Made by a program: the position numbers and the translations under genes
Source of the DNA: Candidatus Bathyarchaeota archaeon
GTDB lineage: Archaea > Thermoproteota > Bathyarchaeia > Bathyarchaeales > SOJC01
Length of the DNA stretch: 64,000 nt
Assembly: GCA_029882535.1 (NCBI GenBank)
Contig: JAOUKM010000003.1
Span: 49,237-113,236 of the forward strand
Direction: 5' to 3'
Shown: one piece after another, positions 8,182 through 16,710 of the stretch
Position numbering within the stretch: the stretch's first letter is position 1
Layout: every line of letters starts with the position of its first letter
Notes under the pieces: model-generated
What the model was told of the DNA's origin: nothing
Databases searched by the model: none
Seen by the model: only the letters and a program-made list of their open reading frames with translations

Positions 8182-8226
8182 TGCGGGGGGTCGGATTTGA
8201 ACCCCGGACAAAAGGAGATATCTCCC
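8182..8226 (-). repeat. tRNA T-arm-like repeat, copy 4, with an inverted core nearby
   Basis: Minus strand: GGGAGATATCTCC, linker TTTTG, then TCCGGGGTTCAAATCCGACC and an end CCCCGCA. The palindrome GGAGATATCTCC is at 8214-8225. A second core, GATATCTCCACT, lies on the plus strand at 8248-8259, so this locus carries the core in both orientations about 25 bases apart. The T-stem is imperfect. It lies directly after an alternating CG tract (8161-8168). Confidence 0.55.
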
Positions 8227-8259
8227 GATGTGGGACTTATAATGTCTGATATCTCCACT

Positions 8260-9124
8260 ACATGATAAGTGCAGTTAGCTAATAAATAGACATGGAAGAT
8301 TCTTCTAGTATATCTTAGGGAGTTCTCTATTATTCTTATTATCAGTACCGTTACCAGATTGTACCTTTAGACCAGATATAGTAGTACTACCGTCCCTTTC
8401 CGTCCTCATTATCCGTCCCTCTGGAAACAACTTTAACACTCCAGAAACAAACCTATCCTTCCCTGAAACAGATCCAACAACAATCAGAAACACTCCTATA
8501 ATCTGGATACCCTATGATTGGTAAATTACAAAATACAACCGTCCACTAGGGTTATGGTTATTGGGGTAGGGTTGTCATGACTGTTTTCTGGGATTATCTT
8601 CCTCTGTTTTCTAGGCTAGGTCTTTGGTTGGTCTCTCTGTTATCGGTTGTTGTCTCTGTTGCCTCTAAGTTCCCTTTTAGATTATATTTACTGTATACTA
8701 ATCTCTTGTCTTTCAACCACAGAATCAGTACTTAAAGATAAAGGAAACCAAAGGTACTCTTTCATAAAATTTCTGGAATATAACCTAACGGTTCAAAGGG
8801 AGACCAGCTATATGAATAATGAGGCAATAGAGACAAGCCATGTAGTACAGAGAGGATGGATAGAACAGAGAGACCCTCAATCACAAGTATACATGAAACT
8901 CTACTAAGTTCTTTAAAGCCCCTAGTCTAATGTCTCTCCCTATTCTCAAATTTTCCAACCGAACTGCATCCGTGTTCTCCATCTCAAACCCTAAAACCAA
9001 TGGAGTCATTAATAAACCCTCTAACACAGTTTTTATCGTGATACACCGATACACCTAAGGGCATCCAAAAGAGACTCAAATCAAGGCTATTCTAAGGAAA
9101 GGGGCATAGGGGGAGGAGAAAGGT
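8260..9124. other. Gene-free stretch of about 0.9 kb
   Basis: Short open frames at 8305-8493 (minus) and 8647-8907 (plus) have no ribosome binding site, no recognisable motif and unlikely composition, so I do not call them. The stretch is rich in pyrimidine-biased and repetitive-looking words such as variants of GTCTCT and CCGTCC. No tRNA, promoter or structured RNA could be supported. It may be remains of decayed genes. Confidence 0.5.
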
Positions 9125-10654
9125 TCAAGGAACAAACGAACAAGACTCGAAAACCTGAACGTGATTAACCTGTGTATGTACTTTGTTAGAATGTTTTCTT
9201 TTGTAGATCATGACTGCTAGTAGTGTTGCCATCATGAATAGCGGTAGAATGAGGAATGATGGAAACTCTGGAATTATCACTATTTCGTGCAATGAATATG
9301 GGTGGGGGTAAGCGACGTATATCCATCGATGGGTGCCGTTGTCATATAGTGTGTTGTTGAAGAAAAGGGGTGTCACTGTTCCATCATCGATGACAACGTT
9401 GATCCAAGTGACTTCTGGATCTATCAAATTATGCGGTATTGAGACTCTGCAGAAGCCAAAAGTCTGTTCTGTTGTAGCGTTGCGAACTTGTATTGTAATC
9501 CAGCCCTTAGTCTCTGCATAGTTGAAGTATGTTACTGTGGAGTTGGAAACAACGCTGACATACTCACCTGCAGAAGTGTTGAAATTGTGAAAAGGGCCCA
9601 TCAATGGGTACATGTCCACGTTATTTGCGTTGATAGTGTGGTTCGTATCACCTATCCCGTCATGGTTTGAGTCAACACCAGTGTAGTTGCTCCAGTAGTT
9701 ACCCTCAATACCATTGTCTAAGAAGTTAAGATTGGCAGGATTGGAAACATCCATGTGATTCGTGTTGTTGACGAATGCGTTATGGTATATTCGCATATTA
9801 AAGGAGTACCAGTCAAGGAGGACACCGTACTTCTTGTTGTTCGCAATGTTGTTTCCGATTATGCTATGGTTTAAGGCCTGCTCAAAATATAATGAATAAT
9901 TGTTGTTTTCTATGTTGTTTCCTGAGACGGTGTCATAAACCGTATCCATACCAAAGAAGAACCCTGTGTCGCAATTTGTTATGTTGTTCCCCGATATAAT
10001 GTTGTAGCTTCCAAAGATGTCGATGCCTATGTACTTCGCCTGTACGTTGTTCCTGTAGAGTGTATTATTGTCTCCGCCAAGAGCGATGCCGCCATTGTTT
10101 GCCGTCAGATTGTTTCCTATGATTTCATTGTCTGAAGAAGCCCAGATATGGATACCGCTAAGGTTGTTGTTTATCTCATTTTCTGAGATGGTGACATTAG
10201 AAGAGAAGTAGACTCGCACGCCTTCACCGTCACTCTGATATTGAATGGTGTTATGCCTGATTGTTACTTGGGAAGTGGAATTCAAGAAAATGCCATCAGA
10301 GAAGTCAGAAATCACCAAGTTCGTAATCGTCACATTGTGTCTTCCAGTGAGTTCTATCCCAATGGCATACACAAGTAATGGTGAACGTGAGAAGTGATTA
10401 TTTGCTCCATCAAGCGTCATGTTGTCTCTTTCGATTATCATTCCAGTGGCGTCGCCATCAACCATAATGTCACCAGTGAACGTGTAGACATCACCGTTTC
10501 TTTGGATTGGCACCCAAGAAGGATCAACGTCACCATTGGCCTTAATGTAGACTGTAAGAAGTTGCGCTTCAACTCTATGAACATTAATAGATACAACTAA
10601 CACTCCCATGAGAATCATAGCCAAAAACATCAAGAGAACAGGCTTCTTGCTCAA
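9125..10654 (-). CDS. Secreted NosD-like right-handed beta-helix protein with PEF-CTERM-like tail
   Basis: This 509-residue protein has a signal-peptide-like helix (about residues 7-30), then about 270 residues of parallel beta-helix repeats of the NosD/CASH type with repeated N-rich rungs (ISENEINNNLSGIHIW, IIGNNLTANNGGIALG, NIISGNNITNCDTGFF), a beta-rich domain (about 360-465), and a C-terminal IIPEFPS followed by a membrane helix and the basic stop KRKHSNK. The end resembles the PEF-CTERM tail used by archaeosortases. It is probably attached at the cell surface, and many N-x-S/T sites fit a glycosylated protein. Such helices bind or modify carbohydrates in other proteins; no catalytic site is evident here. 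Confidence 0.85.
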   Translation of the reverse strand: MSKKPVLLMFLAMILMGVLVVSINVHRVEAQLLTVYIKANGDVDPSWVPIQRNGDVYTFTGDIMVDGDATGMIIERDNMTLDGANNHFSRSPLLVYAIGIELTGRHNVTITNLVISDFSDGIFLNSTSQVTIRHNTIQYQSDGEGVRVYFSSNVTISENEINNNLSGIHIWASSDNEIIGNNLTANNGGIALGGDNNTLYRNNVQAKYIGIDIFGSYNIISGNNITNCDTGFFFGMDTVYDTVSGNNIENNNYSLYFEQALNHSIIGNNIANNKKYGVLLDWYSFNMRIYHNAFVNNTNHMDVSNPANLNFLDNGIEGNYWSNYTGVDSNHDGIGDTNHTINANNVDMYPLMGPFHNFNTSAGEYVSVVSNSTVTYFNYAETKGWITIQVRNATTEQTFGFCRVSIPHNLIDPEVTWINVVIDDGTVTPLFFNNTLYDNGTHRWIYVAYPHPYSLHEIVIIPEFPSFLILPLFMMATLLAVMIYKRKHSNKVHTQVNHVQVFESCSFVP

Positions 10655-10729
10655 GACATCTCACCTATTTTAGCTTAGACTCAATTACTAGGTAACTTCA
10701 GTTTTTAGGACTTGTGGAAGAAACTCAAG

Positions 10730-10804
10730 TGGGCCGGGAGAGATTTGAACTCTCGACCTTTCGGTTATCAGCCGAACGCTCCAGCCATACTGAGCTACCG
10801 GCCC
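10730..10804 (-). tRNA. tRNA-Ile (GAT anticodon)
   Basis: The minus strand folds into a complete cloverleaf. The acceptor stem is GGGCCGG/CCGGCCC with discriminator A, the D-arm contains TAGCTCAG, the anticodon loop is CTGATAA (anticodon GAT), and the T-arm is GAGAG-TTCAAAT-CTCTC. No intron is seen. The CCA end is not encoded. It is divergent from the tRNA-Arg gene 94 bases away. Confidence 0.95.
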
Positions 10805-10897
10805 ACAACTCAGCTGTAAAATTAGAAATAAACAACTGCTAATTATAAGCATTTTCAGAAAGAAACTCTTTAATCACCTATTCTCTATCTCTTGTGT

Positions 10898-10973
10898 GGG
10901 TCCGTAGCCTAGTCTGGATTAAGGCGCTGGCCTTCGGAGCCGGAGACCGGGGGTTCAAATCCCCTCGGACCCG
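10898..10973 (+). tRNA. tRNA-Arg (TCG anticodon)
   Basis: A complete cloverleaf: acceptor stem GGGTCCG/CGGACCC with discriminator G, D-arm starting TAGCCTAG, anticodon stem CTGGC/GCCGG around CTTCGGA (anticodon TCG at 10934-10936), and T-arm GGGGG-TTCAAAT-CCCCT with a closing G-T pair. No intron is seen and CCA is not encoded. The cysteine desulfurase gene begins about 25 bases after it and may share its transcript. Confidence 0.95.
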
Positions 10974-10997
10974 CACTGGAAATAAGTTAAAATATGC

Positions 10998-12191
10998 TTG
11001 GGTATCTTCCTTCTTTACCAGAGGAGTGGATTAGCCATCAGAAAAGTCTATGTGGACTATGCTGCCACAACTTCCGTCGATCCACGTGTAGTCAAAGCTA
11101 TGCAGCCCTATTTCACCAAGTTTTATGGTAACGCTTCTTCACTGAACTCTTTCGGTGTCGAAGCCAAAAAAGCCTTGGAAACGTCTAGAGAGACAATAGC
11201 TAGGTTCATGGGCGCTGACGCAAACGAACTAATATTCACGGGGAGTGCAACAGAAGCTAACAATCTTGTGCTGAAAGGGCATGCTTTTAAAAAAGGAAAA
11301 GCCAGATGCCACATTGCGGTTTCTACAATTGACCATGACTGCATATTAAACTCGGCAAAATGGCTGGAGAAGCAGGGGTTTAAGGTCACGTACTTACCAG
11401 TTGACCAATATGGCTTACTGAAAATGGACGCTCTTGAAGAAGCGTTAAAAGAAAACGTGACTCTCGTATCCGTCGTTCACGGAAACAATGAAATCGGAAC
11501 AGTTCAGTCAATCGAAGAAATTGTGAGAACATGCCACGAACACAATACCTCTTTCCACACAGACGCAGTTCAAAGCTTTGGCAAACTACCCATCAACGTC
11601 AAAAAAATGAACATCGACTTCATGACGATTAACGCACATAAACTATATGGACCAAAAGGCGTTGGCGCTTTGTACATCAATAAAAACTTCAAAATTGAAC
11701 CTTTAATACATGGTGGTGGACACGAATTCGGCCTAAGATCGGGAACCGAAAACGTGCCAGGAATAGTAGGTTTCGCCAAGGCAGTGGAACTTCGAAAAGA
11801 AGAGATGAAGCCAGAGGCAGAACTACTCACTTGTCTACGTGACAAGCTGATAAAAGGCACTTTAGAAATTGAAGATACGTATCTTAATGGTCACCCTACG
11901 AAAAGACTTTCCAACAATACAAATTTCCGATTCTCTTACATAGAAGGAGAAGCCGTGGTTCTAGGCCTCGACACGGAAGGAATAGCTGCATCCTCAGGGT
12001 CTGCTTGTTCCTCAATGGCTGGAGAACCAAGCCACGTGCTTCTCGCCATCGGATTAAAGCCAGAGGAAGCTCGTGGCAGTTTAAGACTCTCGCTTGGAAA
12101 GTATAATACCGAAGAGGATATTGACTACATTCTTCAAGTATTACCGAAAGTTGTAAAACGACTCAGAGCAATGTCGCCATTAAGACCTTAA
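10998..12191 (+). CDS. Cysteine desulfurase (NifS/IscS family)
   Basis: This PLP enzyme takes sulfur from cysteine for iron-sulfur clusters and thiolated tRNA. The protein has about 385-397 residues, as usual. Visible marks are VYVDYAATTSVDPR at the N-terminus, the histidine-rich VVHGNNEIGT, the PLP lysine in TINAHKLYGPKGVG, and the loop with the catalytic cysteine, SSGSACSSMAGEPSH. The start is unclear. A TTG at 10998 gives 397 residues, but homologues begin at about the IRKVYVDYAAT segment (about 11037), where GAGGAG lies upstream but no ATG, GTG or TTG is available in frame. It follows tRNA-Arg closely, and the adenosine-specific kinase gene comes next. Confidence 0.93.
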   Translation: MGIFLLYQRSGLAIRKVYVDYAATTSVDPRVVKAMQPYFTKFYGNASSLNSFGVEAKKALETSRETIARFMGADANELIFTGSATEANNLVLKGHAFKKGKARCHIAVSTIDHDCILNSAKWLEKQGFKVTYLPVDQYGLLKMDALEEALKENVTLVSVVHGNNEIGTVQSIEEIVRTCHEHNTSFHTDAVQSFGKLPINVKKMNIDFMTINAHKLYGPKGVGALYINKNFKIEPLIHGGGHEFGLRSGTENVPGIVGFAKAVELRKEEMKPEAELLTCLRDKLIKGTLEIEDTYLNGHPTKRLSNNTNFRFSYIEGEAVVLGLDTEGIAASSGSACSSMAGEPSHVLLAIGLKPEEARGSLRLSLGKYNTEEDIDYILQVLPKVVKRLRAMSPLRP

Positions 12192-12248
12192 CCAAACAGA
12201 ATAAAGACAGATAACACAATACTAGTTCAGAAGTGATGGTGAGACAAG

Positions 12249-12731
12249 TTGGATGTTAAAGTGGTGAAAATTGAGGCGGTGAAAGACTGCAATGTTATTT
12301 TGGGCATGGCACATTTCATCAAAACCGTTGAAGATCTTTACGAAGTATTAGTAGAGTCAGTTCCAAACATAAAATTCGGTGTAGGCTTCTGCGAAAGCTC
12401 TGGTCCGTGTTTGGTGAGAAGCGAAGGCAACGACGACGAACTGAAACATCTAGCGACTCAAAAAGCATTTGAGCTTAGCTGCGGTCACTGTTTTATAATT
12501 TTCATCAAGAACGCCTACCCCATCAACATCTTAAACAAAATTAAACAAGTGTCAGAAGTATGCACCATTTATGCCGCTACAGCCAACCCGTTGCAGATTA
12601 TTGTGTGTGAAACGGAGCAAGGAAGAGGAGTACTTGGTGTGGTAGACGGTTTAAGAAGCAAAGGAATCGAAACTAAAAGCGATGTCAAGGCGAGAAAGGA
12701 GTTTCTCAGAAAAATTGGCTACAAACTCTAA
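12249..12731 (+). CDS. Adenosine-specific kinase (archaeal DUF355-type)
   Basis: This 160-residue protein has the full pattern of the small adenosine-specific kinase family: NVILGMAHFIKTVEDLYE, FGVGFCESSGPCLVR, a central AFELSCGHCFIIF, and the C-terminal AATANPLQIIV and GRGVLGVVDG. Members are known mainly from archaea and thermophilic bacteria. The start is TTG at 12249, supported by GGTGAG about 6 bases upstream; no ATG lies in frame nearby. It is 57 bases after the cysteine desulfurase and probably in the same operon. The physiological role is not settled. Confidence 0.85.
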   Translation: MDVKVVKIEAVKDCNVILGMAHFIKTVEDLYEVLVESVPNIKFGVGFCESSGPCLVRSEGNDDELKHLATQKAFELSCGHCFIIFIKNAYPINILNKIKQVSEVCTIYAATANPLQIIVCETEQGRGVLGVVDGLRSKGIETKSDVKARKEFLRKIGYKL

Positions 12732-12812
12732 CTAAATCCTTCTTAAAAATCTTCACCTTTGCCAGTTCACAATTCAATTTTTGTCTTACCAAACATTGAA
12801 GCCTAACATGTT

Positions 12813-13847
12813 TTAGCGGGTCAATATTGTTTTGGCGTTTTTCCATTGGTCCCTTACTATTTCTATGTTGCCTTGGATATTTGCATGTAGGGAATAGAAC
12901 ATGTAACACATGTAGGAGCATTTTTTGCATTTCCGGTACATTTTTCTTGAGTTCTCAAATCTTTGGCTGTTCCATACTTTAGGTAAGTCAAAAACTGTGG
13001 CAACAGGTTGTTCAAGATGACAACCAGCCACATTTCCAAGCGGGTCTATCATGAAAAAGGATTGAAGAGCTTTACATTCCCAGGTTCTTTGTCCAGTTAA
13101 GTGTAACTCTTTCAAGGTGTTTAGCATTTTTTTTGTTATGAGAATTCCTTGACATTTGTCTTTCTTTTCTGCAAGTGCGTCGCAGATTTTTGCAAAAGCC
13201 TCATTGTCCATGATTTCAAGTTCTTTGTCTTTCTCCCCTATTTGAAACAATGGCTGCGCAAGAGAGTCATGTTGATATAAACAATAAAGAACGGGAATTC
13301 CCTTCTCAGTAAAATGTTCAGTGAAATCCAGTATCTCATGCATGTTAAGTTGTGAGATGGTAGGAGAAACTCCTACAGTTATTCCTTGGTTATGCAGAGT
13401 TTGAACTGCATTTAACGCGTTTTTCCAAGCACCGTGAACACCTTTTAGATAGTTGTATTTTTTCTCGTCTAATGTGTCGAGGGATATGGCGACGAAATCG
13501 GCTTTTTGTAAAGCGTCTATTTTTTTTACAGCTTGACTTCCATTGTCATAAATTGTTGTGATAAAGTATCGAGAGGCATAATCTATTATTTCCCGAATGT
13601 CTTCACGTAAAAGGGGATTTCCTCCAGAGAGAACAATTTCTATTACTCCCATTTTGCGAAGAACATCTAATCCTGCTTTCACTTCATCGGTGGAAAGCTC
13701 CGCTGTCGGTTTCTGGTCTCGCCATACATCACAGCTTTTGCAGCGATAATTACACCGACGTGTAAGCATCCATTGCACGTGATGAGGCTTGTTAAAGGCG
13801 AGAGAACGCTTGAATAAACCAAGAACTTTGGAAGGCGAGAGCCTCAT
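12813..13847 (-). CDS. Radical SAM protein of the MoaA/PqqE-like group
   Basis: This 344-residue protein has the radical SAM cluster motif CNYRCKSC near residue 33, followed by the GGNPLLREDI motif (about 75) that binds S-adenosylmethionine. The C-terminal part carries more cysteines (AGCHLEQP and CRKCKKCSYMCY), which suggests an auxiliary iron-sulfur cluster or a shortened SPASM-like domain. The N-terminal SPSKVLGLFKRSLAF resembles archaeal radical SAM proteins in heme or cofactor pathways, but the substrate cannot be assigned. It is divergent from a glycosyltransferase gene, and both can use the TTATTTAAG segment at 13893-13901 as a TATA element. Confidence 0.8.
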   Translation of the reverse strand: MRLSPSKVLGLFKRSLAFNKPHHVQWMLTRRCNYRCKSCDVWRDQKPTAELSTDEVKAGLDVLRKMGVIEIVLSGGNPLLREDIREIIDYASRYFITTIYDNGSQAVKKIDALQKADFVAISLDTLDEKKYNYLKGVHGAWKNALNAVQTLHNQGITVGVSPTISQLNMHEILDFTEHFTEKGIPVLYCLYQHDSLAQPLFQIGEKDKELEIMDNEAFAKICDALAEKKDKCQGILITKKMLNTLKELHLTGQRTWECKALQSFFMIDPLGNVAGCHLEQPVATVFDLPKVWNSQRFENSRKMYRKCKKCSYMCYMFYSLHANIQGNIEIVRDQWKNAKTILTR

Positions 13848-13984
13848 TTAAGATGCCCCATTGAGGATTTTTACTCTTAAGCTAAGAGCGGTCGGTTATT
13901 TAAGCACAAATGTTATAAGTGTTTTGTCAATTGAAAGAGCCTAGTAGATCTTTAAGCACCACCCACTGCAGAGTTGAACATCTA

Positions 13985-14716
13985 ATGAAGGTAGATGTAG
14001 TCGTCTTAACAAAGAACAGCGAAAGAACATTAAGGAAGTGTTTAAGCTCCATCTACAATTATGTTCCAGTTAACCGACTAATTGTGGTGGATGGTTTTTC
14101 AACAGATAAGACTTTAAAAATAATTAGAAAATTCAACAAAAAACACCATAATGTTGTTCTCCTTAGTGAAAAAGGAACAAGAGGAAAGGGAAGACAAAAA
14201 GCTATAGAAGCGGTCACGACTGAATGGTTTGTGTTTGTTGACAGCGACGTCATCTTATGCAAAGGATGGTTCAAGAAGGCAAAGAGGCTTATAAAAGCTG
14301 ATGTGGGTGCAATTTGGGGAATAGAAGTTTGGTCGGTGCTGAAAAATATAACCGTCTTGAAATTGTTTGAAAGAGTTACACTGAAGATTTTTGGAAAAAG
14401 AGGTGGAACCCACGACTTACTGGTGCGACGTGAAGCAGTCAAAGATATCCACATTCCTTCTAATCTACATGTGTATGAAGACGCTTACATCAAATCGTGG
14501 ATTTGTAAGAAAGGCTACAAGGTGGTTTCCGCCTATGAGCCCTACTGTATTCATTACCGACCACCAATTGTTTGGACAATAAAGAAAAGTATCTTCTTTG
14601 TTTCTAATGAACTTAAATTTGCCATTCGTTATCCTCAGTTGTTGCTGTCGTATGCATTATACGCCGTCATTGTTTTATACCAGAATATGTTGCGTAACAT
14701 TAGAGCCAAGAGTTAA
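13985..14716 (+). CDS. Family 2 glycosyltransferase
   Basis: This GT-A-fold glycosyltransferase has about 243 residues. It begins VDVVVLTKNSERTLRKCL, with the nucleotide-sugar segment VVDGFSTDKTLKI and the metal-binding FVDSDVILCKGW. The C-terminal 40 residues hold one hydrophobic helix that may touch the membrane. I chose the ATG at 13985 because the family pattern starts there; an upstream GTG at 13919 would add 22 residues without similarity. A second family 2 enzyme follows 116 bases downstream, so the pair probably acts in one surface glycan or glycolipid pathway. The sugar and acceptor are unknown. Confidence 0.85.
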   Translation: MKVDVVVLTKNSERTLRKCLSSIYNYVPVNRLIVVDGFSTDKTLKIIRKFNKKHHNVVLLSEKGTRGKGRQKAIEAVTTEWFVFVDSDVILCKGWFKKAKRLIKADVGAIWGIEVWSVLKNITVLKLFERVTLKIFGKRGGTHDLLVRREAVKDIHIPSNLHVYEDAYIKSWICKKGYKVVSAYEPYCIHYRPPIVWTIKKSIFFVSNELKFAIRYPQLLLSYALYAVIVLYQNMLRNIRAKS

Positions 14717-14832
14717 AACTAGTTTTAGTTGGAGAAGAGAAGTAAGCGCTGACATTTCGATTACTTTAAAATCCTGTAGACATGAAAGTTACGTAGAAAA
14801 AGAAAGCGCTTAACCTTGGCAGAAGAATTGAA

Positions 14833-15588
14833 ATGACCGTTTCAGTCGTTATCAGATGTGCTGGTCGGGAAAAACTGTTCAGCGGTGTCTTAGATTGTCT
14901 GCTAAATCAAACAGTTATTCCTTCTGAAATATTGATTGTTATGGATTTTATCAGTGAAAAAGAAACAAGATGCGTGAGTAGACGCTTGGAAAGTTATTCT
15001 AACTCTAGACTTCTAACATTCAAACATGAAGATTTTTCACATCCCTATTCGGCGAATCTTGGAGTGGCATCTTCCAAAGAGGAGCTCGTGTGTATAACTA
15101 ATGGACATTCGCTGCCAACGTCGTTGCATTGGCTGGAAAGTGGATTGAAGCACTTTGAACGTGAAGATGTTGCGGGCGTAAGTGGCTTTTTCTTACCATC
15201 AGACAAAGGATTTGGAAAGAGACTTTTTTATCTAGTTGAGAAACAGATGAAGGGAATACGTTGGATTTCCACAATAAACTGCATCATTCGGAAATCAAGA
15301 TGGGAAGAATATCCTTTTGACGAAAACTTGTTAAACATAATTCCAGAAACGAAAAAATACGGCGGAGAAGATTATGACTGGACTTTAGAAATGCTTGCAA
15401 GGGGATATAAGATAGTTTTAGATCCAGACTTCAACGTTATTCACGCTCATGAAAAAGACATTGTATTTGAAGTCTTCAGAAACTTGAGAAACTATTTTGT
15501 TTACAAAAAACTGCAGGAAAAAATTAAGAGATTAGAAAGACCGAGGCAAGCCTCCGAATACTTGAAGAAAAAGCATGTAGTTAACTAA
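14833..15588 (+). CDS. Family 2 glycosyltransferase (second of pair)
   Basis: This 251-residue enzyme starts VSVVIRCAGREKLFSGVLDC, followed by the donor-binding ILIVMDFISEKET, the PYSANLGVASSKEELV segment, and GGEDYDWTLEMLARGY, which holds the ED motif of the acceptor side. The short metal motif is unusual: where DxD is expected the sequence is TNGHSLPTS, so metal use may differ. It follows another family 2 enzyme in the same direction. Its last 8 bases overlap the convergent AIRS-family gene. Confidence 0.83.
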   Translation: MTVSVVIRCAGREKLFSGVLDCLLNQTVIPSEILIVMDFISEKETRCVSRRLESYSNSRLLTFKHEDFSHPYSANLGVASSKEELVCITNGHSLPTSLHWLESGLKHFEREDVAGVSGFFLPSDKGFGKRLFYLVEKQMKGIRWISTINCIIRKSRWEEYPFDENLLNIIPETKKYGGEDYDWTLEMLARGYKIVLDPDFNVIHAHEKDIVFEVFRNLRNYFVYKKLQEKIKRLERPRQASEYLKKKHVVN

Positions 15589-16600
15589 TAGGCTTTTTTT
15601 CTAAGGCTAGCCAAAGATGATCAGACACTGGTCTAACCAATTCTTCCACATGACCATTTCTACGTACTATCAGTTGTTTCTTTGGAGAAGGCAGAAATTC
15701 ACCTATAACAGCCGCAGCAATCTTGTTTTTCTCTAAAACTTCCACAACTTTGTCGGCAGAGCCTTTTTCCACAGCAATTAACAAGCTTCCAGAGGCAATA
15801 AGTTGCAATGGGTCAATTTGGAAGAATTGGCATATTTTCAGTGTTTCCCCGGTGATTGACAGTTTTTCTTCATAAACTTTGAAACCTACATTTGAAGCGT
15901 CGGCTAATTCGTGTATTCCACCAGCAACTCCTCCTTCTGTTGGGTCATGCATCGCCGTTATGCAACCTGTTTCGAAGGCTAAGATGGCTTCTTTCACTAC
16001 ACTTATGTGGTTGAAAAACCCCTCAGCCCTTTTCAACATTGATTTTCCTATTTTTCTTGCAAGTTGAGTGTGTCTATCTGTGGCTAGAATTGCTGTACCT
16101 TCCATACCTACAGATTTTGTAAGTATCAGCATGTTGCCAGCCTTCGCTCCTCGCGCTGTTACATAATGTCCTTTCTCAGCTATGCCCATACAACAACCGA
16201 CAACTATAGGAAATGGCAAGTTAGGAGTGGTTTCTGAGTGACCCCCTGTCACGGCTATGCCGAGTTTTTTAGCACCAAAGTCTATTTGCCTGCAAATGGT
16301 TTCTACAGTTTTTTCTGTTACGTTTTCAGGCAGTAGAAGGCAGGAGGAGAAGAAGGCTGGTTTTACGCCGAAGGTGGCTACGTCATTCGCGTTTATGTTC
16401 ACCGCTAGCCATCCTATTCTTTCCAAGGCTCCTGTGATTGGATCCATAGAAGTGATGAGTAACCTGCTTCCAATTTCAATTACGGCTCCGTCTAAACCGT
16501 AAGATGGACCTACAACCACTTCTTTGCGTTTTGTGCCTAAATGGTCAAAGACTATTTCTTCGAGGATTTTCGGCGGAACTTTACCAGCAGGAAGTTTCAT
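15581..16600 (-). CDS. AIR synthase-related protein, HypE-like
   Basis: This 339-residue member of the PurM/HypE/SelD superfamily has an N-terminal ATP-binding half with NINANDVATFGVKPAFFSSC, AVTGGHSETT and GNMLILTKSVGMEG, and a C-terminal half with DPTEGGVAGGIHELADAS. Archaeal members of this branch are often labelled hydrogenase maturation factor, but no hydrogenase gene is in the window and the C-terminal cysteine that HypE uses is not seen. The protein ends in a plain EKKPIS. It is therefore probably an ATP-dependent enzyme of unknown substrate. The 3-prime end overlaps the convergent glycosyltransferase gene by 8 bases. Confidence 0.8.
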   Translation of the reverse strand: MKLPAGKVPPKILEEIVFDHLGTKRKEVVVGPSYGLDGAVIEIGSRLLITSMDPITGALERIGWLAVNINANDVATFGVKPAFFSSCLLLPENVTEKTVETICRQIDFGAKKLGIAVTGGHSETTPNLPFPIVVGCCMGIAEKGHYVTARGAKAGNMLILTKSVGMEGTAILATDRHTQLARKIGKSMLKRAEGFFNHISVVKEAILAFETGCITAMHDPTEGGVAGGIHELADASNVGFKVYEEKLSITGETLKICQFFQIDPLQLIASGSLLIAVEKGSADKVVEVLEKNKIAAAVIGEFLPSPKKQLIVRRNGHVEELVRPVSDHLWLALEKKPIS

Positions 16601-16710
16601 ACGCTAGTAACCTCACAGTGTTTGAAATTACCTTTATTCTGGTCTTGCTATCAATTAGTAGCATTAATAACAGAGGCTTAAAAACTAAAATGTGCAGTGT
16701 ATCGAAAAAG

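Noticed and set aside
165..8226. Calling the four T-arm-like repeats as tRNA genes
   Set aside because: None has an acceptor 5-prime strand, D-arm or anticodon arm that can be folded; only the T-arm-like part and 3-prime tail exist.
8305..8493. Minus-strand frame of 62 codons in the gene desert
   Set aside because: No ribosome binding site, no motif and no neighbour in support.
12813..13847. NrdG (activase of the anaerobic reductase) for the radical SAM gene
   Set aside because: It is too long, has extra C-terminal cysteines and lies about 29 kb from nrdD; the pattern is closer to MoaA/PqqE-like proteins.
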